A stretch of DNA of 64,000 bases from Arthrobacter pityocampae (GTDB taxonomy: Bacteria; Actinomycetota; Actinomycetes; Actinomycetales; Micrococcaceae): the NCBI RefSeq assembly GCF_002927275.1, contig NZ_PRKW01000003.1, forward strand, positions 434,001 to 498,000. Reading direction: 5' to 3'. Both the position numbers and the translations under genes were made by a program. This document shows, piece after piece, positions 47,167 through 56,227 of the stretch (position 1 is the stretch's first letter; every line of letters begins with the position of its first letter). Below the pieces are notes generated by a model. That model saw only the letters and a list, made by a program, of their open reading frames with translations, did not search any database and was not told the origin of the DNA.

Positions 47167-48651
47167 ATGCCGATTCCCGACAGCACGCCCGACAAGACAC
47201 TCGACCACCCACCCGGGACCGGCACGCAGGACGCCTCCCTCCTGAAGGTCCTCGGCAACTGGGACGCCCTCGCCCTCGGGTTCGGGGCGATGATCGGCTT
47301 CGGGTGGGTGGTGCTGACCGGCGGCTGGATCATCTCCGCGGGTACCGGCGGCGCCGTCCTCGCCATGGTGACCGGGGGCGTCATCATGGGCGTCGTCGGC
47401 CTGACGTACGCCGAACTGACCGCGGCCATGCCGAAGGCCGGCGGCGAGCACAACTTCCTCCTGCGCGGCATGGGCCCCCGCTGGTCCTTCGTGGGCTCCT
47501 GGGCCATCACCGGCGGCTACGTCACGATCGTCGCCTTCGAGGCCGTGGCCCTCCCCCGGACCGCCGAGTACATCTTCCCCGGGCTCAGCCGGATCCCCCT
47601 GTGGACGGTCGCCGGCGATCAGGTGCACCTCACCTGGGCGCTCGTCGGCGCGGTCGCGGCCGTCGTCGTCACCCTCATCAACATCCGTGGCGTGAAGATC
47701 GCGGGCGCCGCGCAGACCTTCGTGGTGCTGTTCCTCCTGATCATCGGGCTGATCCTCGTCGTGGGCAGCTTCACGGGCGGATCGACGGGCAACATGGAAC
47801 CCTTCCTCACCGGCGGCGCGGCAGGCTTCTTCGCGGTCCTCGTCGTGGTGCCGTTCCTCTTCGTCGGCTTCGACGTCATCCCGCAGTCCGCGGAGGAGGT
47901 CAACATCCCCGCGCGGCAGATCGGCCGCCTCGTCGTCGTCGCCGTCGTCCTCGCGACCATCTGGTACGTGATGACCATCCTGACCACCTCCTCGGCGATG
48001 TCCTCGGACGAGCTCGCCGGCGCGGACATCGCAACGGCCGATGCCATGGGCGCGATGTTCGGCTCGGACCTCATGGCCAAGGTGCTGATCGCCGGCGGCA
48101 TCGCGGGCATCCTCACCTCGTGGAACTCGCTGCTCCTCGGGGCGTCCCGCCTCATGTACTCGATGGCCCGCTCCGGCATGCTCCCCCGCTGGTTCGGCGT
48201 GCTGCACCCGCGCTACCGGACGCCGGTGAACGCCCTGATCTTCATCGGCGGGCTGTCCTTCATGGCCCCGTTCTTCGGCACGCAGATGCTCGGCTGGCTC
48301 GTGGACTCCGGCGCCCCCAGCATCGTCCTCGCGTACATCCTCGTCTCGCTCGTCTTCGTGATCCTGCGTCGCCGCGAACCAGGCATGGAGCGTCCGCTGC
48401 GCATCGGCGGGGCGGGCAGCGGCGGCACGGTGATCGGCTGGATCGCGGTCGTCCTCTGCGTCGCCCTGCTCAGCCTGTACCTGCCCGGCATGCCTGCCGC
48501 GCTGACCCCGCCGCCGTGGATCCTGTTCGGCCTGTGGTGGGTCCTGGGCCTCGTCTTCCTGCTGCGCATCCCCCGCGGGATCGCCCCGGGGCCCGACGCC
48601 GAGGAGCGACTCCTCGAGAAGCTCGCCGACCGTCCGGGAGCGGCCCGCTGA
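47167..48651 (+). CDS. APC-family amino-acid permease
   Basis: The 494-residue protein has about twelve hydrophobic segments. The unwound first helix carries LALGFGAMIGFGWVVLTGG, the APC substrate/sodium motif, and helix 6 has VPFLFVGFDVIPQSAEEV, typical of the APA/YfnA-type group. The N-terminal 35 residues and the last 25 are polar and cytoplasmic. ATG 47167 was chosen because GGAG lies five bases upstream; an in-frame ATG at 47119 has none. It likely imports amino acids or amines; a glutaminase gene lies two genes downstream on the same strand, which might hint at glutamine/glutamate use. Confidence 0.88.
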   Translation: MPIPDSTPDKTLDHPPGTGTQDASLLKVLGNWDALALGFGAMIGFGWVVLTGGWIISAGTGGAVLAMVTGGVIMGVVGLTYAELTAAMPKAGGEHNFLLRGMGPRWSFVGSWAITGGYVTIVAFEAVALPRTAEYIFPGLSRIPLWTVAGDQVHLTWALVGAVAAVVVTLINIRGVKIAGAAQTFVVLFLLIIGLILVVGSFTGGSTGNMEPFLTGGAAGFFAVLVVVPFLFVGFDVIPQSAEEVNIPARQIGRLVVVAVVLATIWYVMTILTTSSAMSSDELAGADIATADAMGAMFGSDLMAKVLIAGGIAGILTSWNSLLLGASRLMYSMARSGMLPRWFGVLHPRYRTPVNALIFIGGLSFMAPFFGTQMLGWLVDSGAPSIVLAYILVSLVFVILRRREPGMERPLRIGGAGSGGTVIGWIAVVLCVALLSLYLPGMPAALTPPPWILFGLWWVLGLVFLLRIPRGIAPGPDAEERLLEKLADRPGAAR

Positions 48652-48705
48652 CCCAAGCACGCGTGGTTTACTGGGGCATTCGTCGATCCAGGGGGAGGAC
48701 AACCG

Positions 48706-49170
48706 ATGACCAGTGGCCCGCAGTCCACGCACGATCCACGCTACGACGGCATCTACCAGCGGGGCGGCGGCACCGATGCGGCGGCGCGGACGGCCCCACC
48801 GGTCCCCGCCGCTCCCGAGCTGCCGCCCCTGGCTGAACCGTCCGGCCCCGGCACCACCGTGATCCGCGAGGTGGCGCCGGAGCCGGGCGGCCACGGAGAC
48901 GCCTCGGCGGCCCCGCGCAATCCGTACGACCCCTGGATCTGGGGCGTCGCAGGGATGCTCGTGGCGCTCGGCGTCTACCTCCTCGCGGCACCGCTGATCC
49001 ACGCGGAGGCGTACGCCGAGGCCATGACCACGGTCCAGGCCGGCCCCTACTCCGCGCCCTGGTTCACCTACACGGGCCTGGCCTCCCCGGTGCTGCTGCT
49101 GGCCGGCGTCACCACCGCCGTCGCCCAGCTCTTCGTGCACTCGATCCGGCACACGCTGCGCGCACGCTGA
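48706..49170 (+). CDS. Small membrane protein, unknown function
   Basis: The 154-residue protein has a polar Pro/Ala-rich N-terminus (about 1-70, with HDPRYDGIYQRGGG) and two hydrophobic helices (about 83-105 and 122-142). The loop between them is short and outside. I do not recognise a family; the layout is common among small actinobacterial membrane proteins. The start has a strong GGGGGAGGA site. It lies 54 bp after the permease gene, and its stop codon is part of a long hairpin. Confidence 0.75.
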   Translation: MTSGPQSTHDPRYDGIYQRGGGTDAAARTAPPVPAAPELPPLAEPSGPGTTVIREVAPEPGGHGDASAAPRNPYDPWIWGVAGMLVALGVYLLAAPLIHAEAYAEAMTTVQAGPYSAPWFTYTGLASPVLLLAGVTTAVAQLFVHSIRHTLRAR

Positions 49171-49218
49171 CCGGTCACTGATCGGACACCGAGAGTGCGC
49201 CGATCGTCCACCGGTCAG
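49167..49218 (+). terminator. Long hairpin at the end of the small membrane protein gene
   Basis: CTGACCGGT (49167-49175) pairs with ACCGGTCAG (49210-49218) and GATCGG (49180-49185) with CCGATC (49200-49205), separated by a 4x4 internal loop. The stop codon lies in the stem. No T-run follows. Confidence 0.5.
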
Positions 49219-49247
49219 CTGCGGTCGGGGCCAGGGCGCCGCCCCCG

Positions 49248-49253
49248 TAGTGT
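49248..49253 (+). promoter_or_regulatory. -10 box ahead of the glutaminase gene
   Basis: TAGTGT ends seven bases before the ATG at 49261. GGAGGG also lies in that gap, so either leaderless or ribosome-site initiation is possible. Confidence 0.4.
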
Positions 49254-49260
49254 GGAGGGC

Positions 49261-51075
49261 ATGGAATCACCGATCGAGAGCTACCTGAAGACCATTCACC
49301 GGGAGATCTCAGATCTGAGGGACGGCAAGCCGTACAGCACCATCCCCGCGATGGCGAACGTCGACCCCGACAACTTCGGGATCTGCCTGACGACGGTGGA
49401 CGGCTACATGTACGAGGTCGGTGACACGCGCGAGGAATTCACCATCCAGTCCATCTCGAAGCCCTTCACGTACGGGCTGGCGCTGGCCGACCTCGGCATG
49501 GAGGCCGTCGACGCGAAGGTCGACGTCGAGCCCTCCGGGGACACGTTCAACGAGATCTCGCTGGCGCCCGGGAGCGGCCGCCCGTCGAACGCGATGATCA
49601 ACGCCGGCGCACTCACGGCCACGTCCCTCGTCCGGTCGCGGGGCGGCAACACGCGCTTCAAGCGCATCCTCGGCACCTACTCGCAGTTCGCGGGCCGCCA
49701 GCTGGGCGTCGACGAGGAGATCTTCCGCTCGGAGGTGGAGCACGGCCACCGCAATCGGGCGCTCGCCTACCTGCTGCGGTCCTTCGACATCATCGAGGAC
49801 GATCCCACGCCGGTCATCGAGGACTACTTCCGGCAGTGCTCGGTCATGGTCAACTGCATGGACCTCTCGATCATGGCAGCCACGCTCGCGAACTCGGGGC
49901 GGAACCCGATCACCGGGGTGGAGGTGCTGGACCTGCTCTCCGTGGAACGCGTCCTGTCCGTCATGACCACGTGCGGCATGTACGACGACGCCGGGTCCTG
50001 GATCAGTACCGTGGGCATGCCCGCCAAGAGCGGGGTGGCCGGCGGGACGATCGCCGTCCTGCCCGGCCAGGTGGGCCTCGCCATCTACTCGCCGCCGCTG
50101 GACGAGCACGGCAGCAGCGTCCGCGGCATGGCCGCGAGCCAGCGCCTCTCCCGCGACATGGAACTGCACTTCGTCCGGGCGGCGCGGGCCGGGAAATCGG
50201 CCATCCGCGCCGCCTACGACATCCGGGCCACGCCGTCGGGCATCCGCCGCACGGACGAGGCGATGGACGTCCTCCGCGAGCACGGCCATCGGGCGCGCGT
50301 GATCGAGCTGAACGGCGACCTGCTCTTCGCGGGCACGGAGTCCATGGTGCGTGAACTGAGCGGACTCGACGACGACGTCGACTTCGTGATCCTCGACCTG
50401 CGGCGCGTCGACGAGGTCGCCGACGTCTCGCTGCGGCTGCTCGGCGAGGCGCGGGAGAACCTCACGAAGGTGGGGTGCGGCCTCGTCCTGATCGACGGCG
50501 AGGGCACCCTCGCGGAGACCTTCAAGGACGTGGACGTGCCCGTCCCCACCTTCGACACGCGGACCGCCGCCGTCGAGTGGTGCGAGAACGAGCTCATCAC
50601 CCGGCACGGCGGGGACCTCCTGCTCCCCTCGACGGTCGAGGTGTCCCAGTGCCCGGCGCTGAGCCCGCTCACCGCCGAGGACATCGAGTCCCTGACGCTG
50701 CGCATGGAGGACCGCACCTACGAGAAGGGCCACGTGGTGCGGCGGGTGGGGCAGGTCTTCGGCGGCGTCTACTTCATCCTGTCCGGCAAGATCGTCACGT
50801 CGGTGCCCGGGCCCTCCGGCGAGCGCCTGAAGCTCACCACCCTGAGCGCCGGCATGACGTTCGGCGAGCTGGCGCTCGGCAGCGACGACCGCCAGGAGAC
50901 CACCGTCAAGGCGCTCGAGGACGTGCACGTGAAGGTGCTCACGGCCTCGGCCATCAGGGCCATCGAGGAGGAGGACCCGAAGCTCGCCGTCGAACTCTGG
51001 AAGGCGTTGACCCGGGACGCCTACACGCGCGTGGACCTGTACCTGCGCGAGACCGCGGTCCGGATCCGGGACTAG
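49261..51075 (+). CDS. glsA: Glutaminase A fused to STAS and cyclic-nucleotide-binding domains
   Basis: The 604-residue protein has three domains. Residues 1-310 are a serine-type glutaminase with Ser64 and Lys67 in QSISKPF and conserved SGRPSNAMINAGA, NCMDLSIMAATLAN and KSGVAGG; it converts glutamine to glutamate and ammonia. Residues about 340-450 are a STAS domain (VIELNGDLLFAGTESMV, DFVILDLRRVDEVAD). Residues about 478-590 are a cyclic-nucleotide-binding domain with an intact phosphate cassette, FGELALGSDDRQETTV, including the ligand Arg. Plain glutaminases are about 310 residues, so the other half is probably regulatory. ATG 49261 is fixed by the enzyme N-terminus MESPIESYL. The stop TAG is part of the next gene's -10 box. 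Confidence 0.93.
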   Translation: MESPIESYLKTIHREISDLRDGKPYSTIPAMANVDPDNFGICLTTVDGYMYEVGDTREEFTIQSISKPFTYGLALADLGMEAVDAKVDVEPSGDTFNEISLAPGSGRPSNAMINAGALTATSLVRSRGGNTRFKRILGTYSQFAGRQLGVDEEIFRSEVEHGHRNRALAYLLRSFDIIEDDPTPVIEDYFRQCSVMVNCMDLSIMAATLANSGRNPITGVEVLDLLSVERVLSVMTTCGMYDDAGSWISTVGMPAKSGVAGGTIAVLPGQVGLAIYSPPLDEHGSSVRGMAASQRLSRDMELHFVRAARAGKSAIRAAYDIRATPSGIRRTDEAMDVLREHGHRARVIELNGDLLFAGTESMVRELSGLDDDVDFVILDLRRVDEVADVSLRLLGEARENLTKVGCGLVLIDGEGTLAETFKDVDVPVPTFDTRTAAVEWCENELITRHGGDLLLPSTVEVSQCPALSPLTAEDIESLTLRMEDRTYEKGHVVRRVGQVFGGVYFILSGKIVTSVPGPSGERLKLTTLSAGMTFGELALGSDDRQETTVKALEDVHVKVLTASAIRAIEEEDPKLAVELWKALTRDAYTRVDLYLRETAVRIRD

Positions 51076-51078
51076 GGT
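51073..51078 (+). promoter_or_regulatory. -10 box, probable leaderless promoter (epimerase-like gene)
   Basis: TAGGGT ends six bases before the ATG at 51085; its first three bases are the glutaminase stop codon. Confidence 0.45.
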
Positions 51079-51084
51079 GGTGCG

Positions 51085-51930
51085 ATGACGGTATTGATCG
51101 CGGGCTGCGGAGATCTCGGGACCGAGGTGGGGCTGCGCCTGGCCGCGCGGGGCGAGCGCGTGGTCGGCTGGCGCCGCTCCGCCGAACGCCTCCCCGCCGC
51201 GATCGAGGGCGTGGCCGTCGACCTCACGCAGCGCCTGCCGCCCGTCCCGGCGGACACCGACGTCGTCGTCATCGCCACCGCCGCCGGGGACCGCACCGAG
51301 GCCGCCTACCGCAGCGCCTACGTGGACGCGACCCGCAACATCCTGGCCGCCCTCGAGCGCGACGGCGTGACGCCCCGGCGGATCCTCTTCGTCTCCTCCA
51401 CCGCGGTGTACGGGGATTTCGACGGCGCCTTCGTCACCGAGGAGTCACCGGCGGAGAGCACGGCGCCCACGGCCCGGCTGGTCCGCGAGGCCGAGCAGGT
51501 CCTCCTCGAGGCCCCGGTCCACGGGACCGTCCTCCGGCTCTCGGGCATCTACGGCCCCGGCCGCACCCGGCTGATCGACCAGGTGCGCAGCGGGAAGGCG
51601 GTGCTGCCGGCCGAACCGCAGTGGACCAACCGCATCCACCGCGACGACGCCGCGGCCGCCATCGTCCACCTCGTCACCGCGGTGGCGTCCCCCGCGCCGA
51701 TCTACCTCGGCAGCGACGAGCTGCCCGTGGACCTCGGCGAGGTGCTGCGCTTCCTGGCGGCCGAGCTGGACCTGCCGGACCCGCCGCGGGGCGAGGCGTC
51801 GTCGGGCCGGGGCGGTGCCCGCCGCGTGGACAGCAGCCTGCTCCGCGCCACCGGCTTCACCTTCCGGTACCCGACCTACCGCGAGGGTTACCGGGCGGTG
51901 CTCGCCGGGCAGGGCGTCAGGCACCCCTAG
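51085..51930 (+). CDS. NAD-dependent epimerase/dehydratase-family protein (YeeZ-like)
   Basis: The 281-residue extended-SDR-like protein begins VLIAGCGDLGTEVGLRLAARG, where the glycine motif is GCGxxG as in YeeZ-type proteins rather than GxxGxxG. It continues with RILFVSSTAVYGDFDG, LRLSGIYGPGR and NRIHRDDAAAAIVH, all typical of the family. The catalytic Lys position after the Tyr is not obvious. Substrate is unknown. It may be read with glsA (10-bp gap) or from its own TAGGGT box. Its stop TAG shares a CTAG tetramer with the stop of the convergent gene. Confidence 0.85.
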   Translation: MTVLIAGCGDLGTEVGLRLAARGERVVGWRRSAERLPAAIEGVAVDLTQRLPPVPADTDVVVIATAAGDRTEAAYRSAYVDATRNILAALERDGVTPRRILFVSSTAVYGDFDGAFVTEESPAESTAPTARLVREAEQVLLEAPVHGTVLRLSGIYGPGRTRLIDQVRSGKAVLPAEPQWTNRIHRDDAAAAIVHLVTAVASPAPIYLGSDELPVDLGEVLRFLAAELDLPDPPRGEASSGRGGARRVDSSLLRATGFTFRYPTYREGYRAVLAGQGVRHP

Positions 51931-53177
51931 GCGCGGGCAGCCTCCGCGGCCGCCCGCGCCCGCGCGATGAGGTGCCCCAGCCGCACGAGCGACCACACGA
52001 AGATACTCACGACGAGCAGGTTCCGCAGCGTCAGCAGGACGGCGACCGCGGGCTGCAGGTCGTAGCGCAGGGCGTCGTAGAACACCGGGTAGACGAGCGT
52101 GGTGAGCGCGGCCGTCGCCAGCATCGCGAGCGCCGGGTAACGCCACTCCGCCGCCTTGTCCAGCACGAGGCCCGCGGCGATCGTCGCCGTGATCCACAGC
52201 ATGAACTGCGGCGAGCCCACCTTGTTGAACACCACGAGGGTGCTGACGAGGGCCAGCGACCCGGTGGCGAGCAGCGCGGCCGGCTCGGCGCCGCGGTGCA
52301 GGGCGATCCCGAGGAACACGGCCACCAGGACCACCGTGAGCGCGAGCAGCGGGGACATGAGGTCCCCCACCAGTCCGCTGAGTGCACCCCGGACCTCCAT
52401 GGTGTTGATGACCTCGTCCTCGAAGAAGTAGGCGCCGGAGGACCCCGTGATGGCCTGCCACACGCCCGGAGTGCTGAGTGGCGCCTCGAGCTGCATGCCG
52501 CGGGCGCCCTGGGCACCCAGGAACCCGGTGAGGTTGCGGACGTCGCCGAACACCGCCACGACGACGGCGATGCCGGCGGTGACGGTGATGCCGGCAGCGA
52601 GGATCCGGAGCCGGCCCTCCCGGACGACGACGAGCGCGGCGAGCACCACGGCGGCCGGCCACACCTTCATCCAGGTGGCGGCGCTGAGCAGGAGGGACGC
52701 GGCGAACGGCCGTGCGGCGACGATCAGCAGCGCGGTGATGACCAGCGGCGCGGTCAGGCCGTCGATCCTGCCCACGGCCACCGGCCCGAGGAGCGCGGTG
52801 GCCGTGAGCCACCAGTAGGCGGCGGTGAACGACGACGGCGTGCCGCGCCGGACGAGGGCGGCGACGCCGACGGCGTTGAGGCCCGCGAAGAGCAGGAACC
52901 AGGCGAACTGGTAGAGGTGGGGCCCGAACACGGCGGCGGCGAGCATCGGGGCGAGGGCCCCGGCCGGGTACACCCACGCCGTGTCGATGCCCTCCCAGAC
53001 GCCGTCGCCCAGGGCCTGGTACGCCCACTCCCGGTAGAAGCGGACGTCGCTGAGCACTCCCCCGCCGAGGATGAACGGCAGCAGCCGCGCGAGGAACCCG
53101 GCGTGGATGACGGCGAAGAACAGCCAGACCGAGCGGGCGCTGTTGCGGGTCTCCGGACGGGGCGGGCGGATGCGCAC
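51927..53177 (-). CDS. Polytopic membrane protein, GT87/DUF2029-like glycosyltransferase
   Basis: The 416-residue protein has about ten hydrophobic segments. After the first helix comes GGGVLSDVRFYREWAYQAL, where the Asp and Arg lie in the position of the catalytic loop of GT-C enzymes, and later WMKVWPAAVVLAAL and FNKVGSPQFMLW. This is the pattern of actinobacterial polyprenol-phosphate-mannose-dependent mannosyltransferases (GT87, DUF2029). GTG 53177 has AGGAG nine bases upstream. The family call is from layout and motifs only. The 112-bp gap behind it to 53289 shows no signal I can name. Confidence 0.72.
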   Translation of the reverse strand: MRIRPPRPETRNSARSVWLFFAVIHAGFLARLLPFILGGGVLSDVRFYREWAYQALGDGVWEGIDTAWVYPAGALAPMLAAAVFGPHLYQFAWFLLFAGLNAVGVAALVRRGTPSSFTAAYWWLTATALLGPVAVGRIDGLTAPLVITALLIVAARPFAASLLLSAATWMKVWPAAVVLAALVVVREGRLRILAAGITVTAGIAVVVAVFGDVRNLTGFLGAQGARGMQLEAPLSTPGVWQAITGSSGAYFFEDEVINTMEVRGALSGLVGDLMSPLLALTVVLVAVFLGIALHRGAEPAALLATGSLALVSTLVVFNKVGSPQFMLWITATIAAGLVLDKAAEWRYPALAMLATAALTTLVYPVFYDALRYDLQPAVAVLLTLRNLLVVSIFVWSLVRLGHLIARARAAAEAARA

Positions 53178-53289
53178 GGGTGCTCCTGATCAACGGGTGG
53201 TGGCAGCGGCAATCGTCTCACCCGCCGCGCGACCCGCGCCAATCCGTGACCGACCCCCGTGACAGGTGCGCCGCCTCCGCCCGGTCCAC

Positions 53290-54261
53290 CTAGCTCCGGG
53301 AGGGCACGTACCCGAGCGCCTTGTCGACGACGCCGGGCAGCGGCCGGCCCTCCCGCCACAGCAGGAAGTTCCGCTCGAACTGGGCGGCGAGGTCGTCCAG
53401 CCAGGTGTCGGTGTTGCTGGCCAGGTGCGGGGTGACGAGGACCGTCGGCAGCGACCACAGCGGATGCCCCGGCGGGAGCGGTTCGACGGCGAACGTGTCC
53501 AGCACGGCGCCCGCGATCCGCCCGTCCGCGAGGGAACGGACGAGGGCCTCCTCGTCCACGAGCCGGCCCCGGCCCACGTTGATCACGACCGCGGTAGGAG
53601 GGAACGCCGCGATGACCTCCGCGTTCACGAGGTTCTCGGTGGCCGGGGTCAGCGGCGCCACGAGGACGAGCCAGTCGACGTCGCCCACCACCCGCGCGAG
53701 GTCGGCGGAGGCGTGGACGCGGCCGAAGTCGTCGTCGTGCCCGACTGCGGTGCGGCCCGCTCCCTCGACCTGCACGCCGACCGCGCGCAGGAGCCGCGCC
53801 GTGGCGCGGCCGATGCTGCCCGTGCCCACGACGAGCGCGCGGGTGCCGGCGATGTTCCGGCCTTCGCGCCACGACCACTGTCCGGCCCGCTGCTGGTCGC
53901 GCAGCTCACCGAAACCCTTCGCGGCGTGGAGCATGGCCCCGAGGACGTACTCGGCCATCGGCTGGTCGAAGATGCCGTGCGCGTTCGTGACGACGACGTC
54001 GGACGCCACGAGCCCGGGGAACAGCAGCTTGTCCACTCCCGCCGCGGCGACGTGCAGCCAGCGCAGGGACCCGGCGGCATGCCATGCGGCGGGCAGCGCC
54101 CCGGAGAAGTAGTCCCACAGGTAGAGCACGTCGGCGCCGTCGAGCGCGCGGTCGAGGTCGGGGGCCTGCACGATCCTCACCTCGGCGAGGTCGGCGACGC
54201 GCTCGAGCCCGCGCACGGGCCGCGCTCCCTCCAGCACGGCCACGACCGGCCGATCACGCAC
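53290..54261 (-). CDS. D-isomer-specific 2-hydroxyacid dehydrogenase
   Basis: The 323-residue protein has the split substrate domain and a central NAD domain with LVVGTGSIGRATARLL (near 142). The catalytic residues are present: Arg in INVGRGRLVDEEALV (near 228), Glu in AVLDTFAVEPL and His in VLVTPHLASNTD. The region MAEYVLGAMLHAAKGF is typical of the GyaR/phosphoglycerate-dehydrogenase-like group. It reduces a 2-keto acid or oxidises the D-hydroxy acid; the true substrate is unknown. GTG 54261 overlaps the end of the AI-2E gene by 8 bp, so the two are co-transcribed. Confidence 0.9.
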   Translation of the reverse strand: MRDRPVVAVLEGARPVRGLERVADLAEVRIVQAPDLDRALDGADVLYLWDYFSGALPAAWHAAGSLRWLHVAAAGVDKLLFPGLVASDVVVTNAHGIFDQPMAEYVLGAMLHAAKGFGELRDQQRAGQWSWREGRNIAGTRALVVGTGSIGRATARLLRAVGVQVEGAGRTAVGHDDDFGRVHASADLARVVGDVDWLVLVAPLTPATENLVNAEVIAAFPPTAVVINVGRGRLVDEEALVRSLADGRIAGAVLDTFAVEPLPPGHPLWSLPTVLVTPHLASNTDTWLDDLAAQFERNFLLWREGRPLPGVVDKALGYVPSRS

Positions 54262-55510
54262 CGGACTCCCCGGGGCTGTGCGCCAGGGGTCCTGCCTCGG
54301 TCGTCGCCCGCGCGTCCTGCGCCGGCCCGTCCGCCCCGGCGCCGCGCTCCGGCCGGTACTCGGTGGACAGGTCGCGGAGGTAGCGGAGCACCACGATCGC
54401 GACGGCCGCCGTCGGGACCGCGAGGAACGCGCCGACGAGCCCGAACAGTGTCCCTCCCAGGGTGACGGAGGCGAGGACGACGGCGGGGTGGATCTCGAGC
54501 GTGCGGCCCACCAGCAGGGGCTGGATGAAGTTGCTCTCGAGCTGCTGGACCAGCACCACGAGGCCGAGCACCACCAGGGCGCTCACCCAGCCGTACGCGA
54601 GGAAGGCGACGAGTGTGGCCAGGAGGCCCGACACGATCGCCCCGACCACGGGGATGAAGGCCGAGAAGAACACGAGCACGGCCAGCGGGATGGCGAGCGG
54701 GATGTCCAGCAGCACGAGGCCGAGCCCGATGAAGACGGCGTCGACGAGCGCGACGGTGGCCTGGGCGAAGATGTAGGAGGAGAGCGTCTTCCAGGTGCCG
54801 CTCGCGATGGTCGAGGCGTGGCCGAAGGCGGCGGAGTTCGTCCAGCGGGACGCCCACGGCATGAAGCGGTCGCCGTCCTTGAGGAAGAAGAACGTGAAGA
54901 CGAGCGCCAGGACCACGACGACGGTCAGCGAGGTCAGCTCGCTCAGTCCCGCCGTGATCCCTGAGACGACGTTCCCGACGTTCGACTGGAGCTGGGCCAG
55001 GGCCGTGTCGACGACCTCGTCGAGGCTGGCGGCCTCGAGGTTCAGCGGCGGACCGGCGACGAAGTCCGCGAGGTCGGCCACGTTGTCGCGGGCCAGGCCC
55101 GAGAGTTCGGTGACGCCGCTCGCGATCGCAGGGATGGTCGCGGCCCCGATGCCGGCGACGACCCCGAGGAAACCGACCAGCGTGAGGAGGGCGGCCAGGA
55201 CCTTCGGCAGGCCGCGGCGGAGGAACCGGTTGACGGGCCAGAGCACCGAGGCGAGGAGCAGGGCGAAGAGCGTGGGCAGGACGATCGACCACAGCGCCCC
55301 GGTGACGTACCAGAGGACCACGAGGCCTGCGAGGACGATCAGCGCCCGCGCGGTCCACACCGCGCTGACCCGCAGCCCGTCCGCGAGCGCGCGGGGGCGG
55401 AAACGGCGGGCCACGGTGGACCCGTGCGGCTCGGCGGCCGGGATGTCGGTGTCGTCCGGGATGTCGGTGTCGTTCGGGCCGCTCGGGCTCTCGGGGTGCT
55501 CGCGTGTCAC
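54254..55510 (-). CDS. AI-2E-family transporter (TqsA/PerM/YdiK superfamily)
   Basis: The 418-residue protein has a polar, Asp/Pro-rich N-terminus (about 1-45) and about eight hydrophobic segments. The AI-2E family features are present: FTFFFLKDGDRFM, YIFAQATVALVDAVFIGLG, FIPVVGAIVSG and LQSNF-like QLESNFIQPLLVGRTLEIHP. Members include quorum-signal exporters and Na+/H+ antiporters, so the substrate is open. GTG 55510 was chosen as the last start before the family region, with AGGA about eight bases upstream. It diverges from a butyrolactone-receptor-like TetR gene 45 bp away. Confidence 0.88.
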   Translation of the reverse strand: MTREHPESPSGPNDTDIPDDTDIPAAEPHGSTVARRFRPRALADGLRVSAVWTARALIVLAGLVVLWYVTGALWSIVLPTLFALLLASVLWPVNRFLRRGLPKVLAALLTLVGFLGVVAGIGAATIPAIASGVTELSGLARDNVADLADFVAGPPLNLEAASLDEVVDTALAQLQSNVGNVVSGITAGLSELTSLTVVVVLALVFTFFFLKDGDRFMPWASRWTNSAAFGHASTIASGTWKTLSSYIFAQATVALVDAVFIGLGLVLLDIPLAIPLAVLVFFSAFIPVVGAIVSGLLATLVAFLAYGWVSALVVLGLVVLVQQLESNFIQPLLVGRTLEIHPAVVLASVTLGGTLFGLVGAFLAVPTAAVAIVVLRYLRDLSTEYRPERGAGADGPAQDARATTEAGPLAHSPGESGA

Positions 55511-55543
55511 GTAGCCATCCTGCCCTACCACCCGGCCGTGACG

Positions 55544-55549
55544 GAGAAT
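55544..55549 (+). promoter_or_regulatory. -10-like box, possible leaderless promoter (TetR gene)
   Basis: GAGAAT ends six bases before the ATG at 55556 and no ribosome site is present. It differs from TANNNT at the first base. Confidence 0.35.
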
Positions 55550-55555
55550 GAACCC

Positions 55556-56227
55556 ATGAGTTCCGCACCACTCACCCCGCCTCCCCGGCAGCAGGAGCGC
55601 GCACGGTCCACCCGTGCGGCGATCATCCGAGCGGCGGCCGGTGTCTTCGAGGACCACGGGTACGGGAACACGTCCCTGGCCGCCGTCGCCGCCGCGGCGC
55701 AGGTCACGAAGGGCGCGCTGTATTTCCACTTCGCCTCGAAGGACGCCCTCGCGGTGGCGGTGATCGAGGAGCAGCACGCGATCGCCTCGGCGGACGGGGC
55801 GCGCGTCCAGGCCCTGGGGCGGCCGGCGCTGGAGACGATGGTGCTGGTCTGCCGCGGCTTCACCCTGCAGCTCATCGAGCATTCCGTGATGCGCGCCGGG
55901 ATCCGCCTGACCTTCGAGGCGTCGGCCTTCGGACACGACGTCCGCGGCCCTTATCTCGACTGGGCCGTGCGCTTCGGGGAGCTGTCCAGGACGGCCCAGC
56001 AGGACGGCGACCTGCGGCCGGACCTCGACGCCGACGCCTTCGCCCGGGTGGTCGTCGGCTCCTACACGGGGGTGCAGATGGTGTCCAACATCCTCACCGG
56101 TCGGGCGGACGTGATCGAGCGGCTCGCCGATCTGTGGACGATGCTCCTGCCGGGCGTCGTCGGAGCGGACCGGCAGGAGCGGGTCCCGCAGCTCGTGGCC
56201 CTGTTCCGCGACGGCCCCTCCGACTAA
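55556..56227 (+). CDS. TetR-family regulator of the gamma-butyrolactone-receptor type (ScbR/ArpA-like)
   Basis: The 223-residue protein has a TetR helix-turn-helix (about 15-62) with VTKGALYFHFASKDALA, the form typical of ScbR/ArpA receptors. The ligand half keeps the family pattern RAGIRLTFEASAFG, RGPYLDW (with the Trp at the position that is essential in ArpA) and VVVGSYTGVQMVSNILTGRADV. In Streptomyces such proteins release DNA on binding gamma-butyrolactones. No butyrolactone synthase (AfsA) gene is in the window. The stop codon TAA touches an ARE-like inverted repeat at 56227-56244, so it probably controls the aldo/keto reductase gene downstream. Confidence 0.87.
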   Translation: MSSAPLTPPPRQQERARSTRAAIIRAAAGVFEDHGYGNTSLAAVAAAAQVTKGALYFHFASKDALAVAVIEEQHAIASADGARVQALGRPALETMVLVCRGFTLQLIEHSVMRAGIRLTFEASAFGHDVRGPYLDWAVRFGELSRTAQQDGDLRPDLDADAFARVVVGSYTGVQMVSNILTGRADVIERLADLWTMLLPGVVGADRQERVPQLVALFRDGPSD

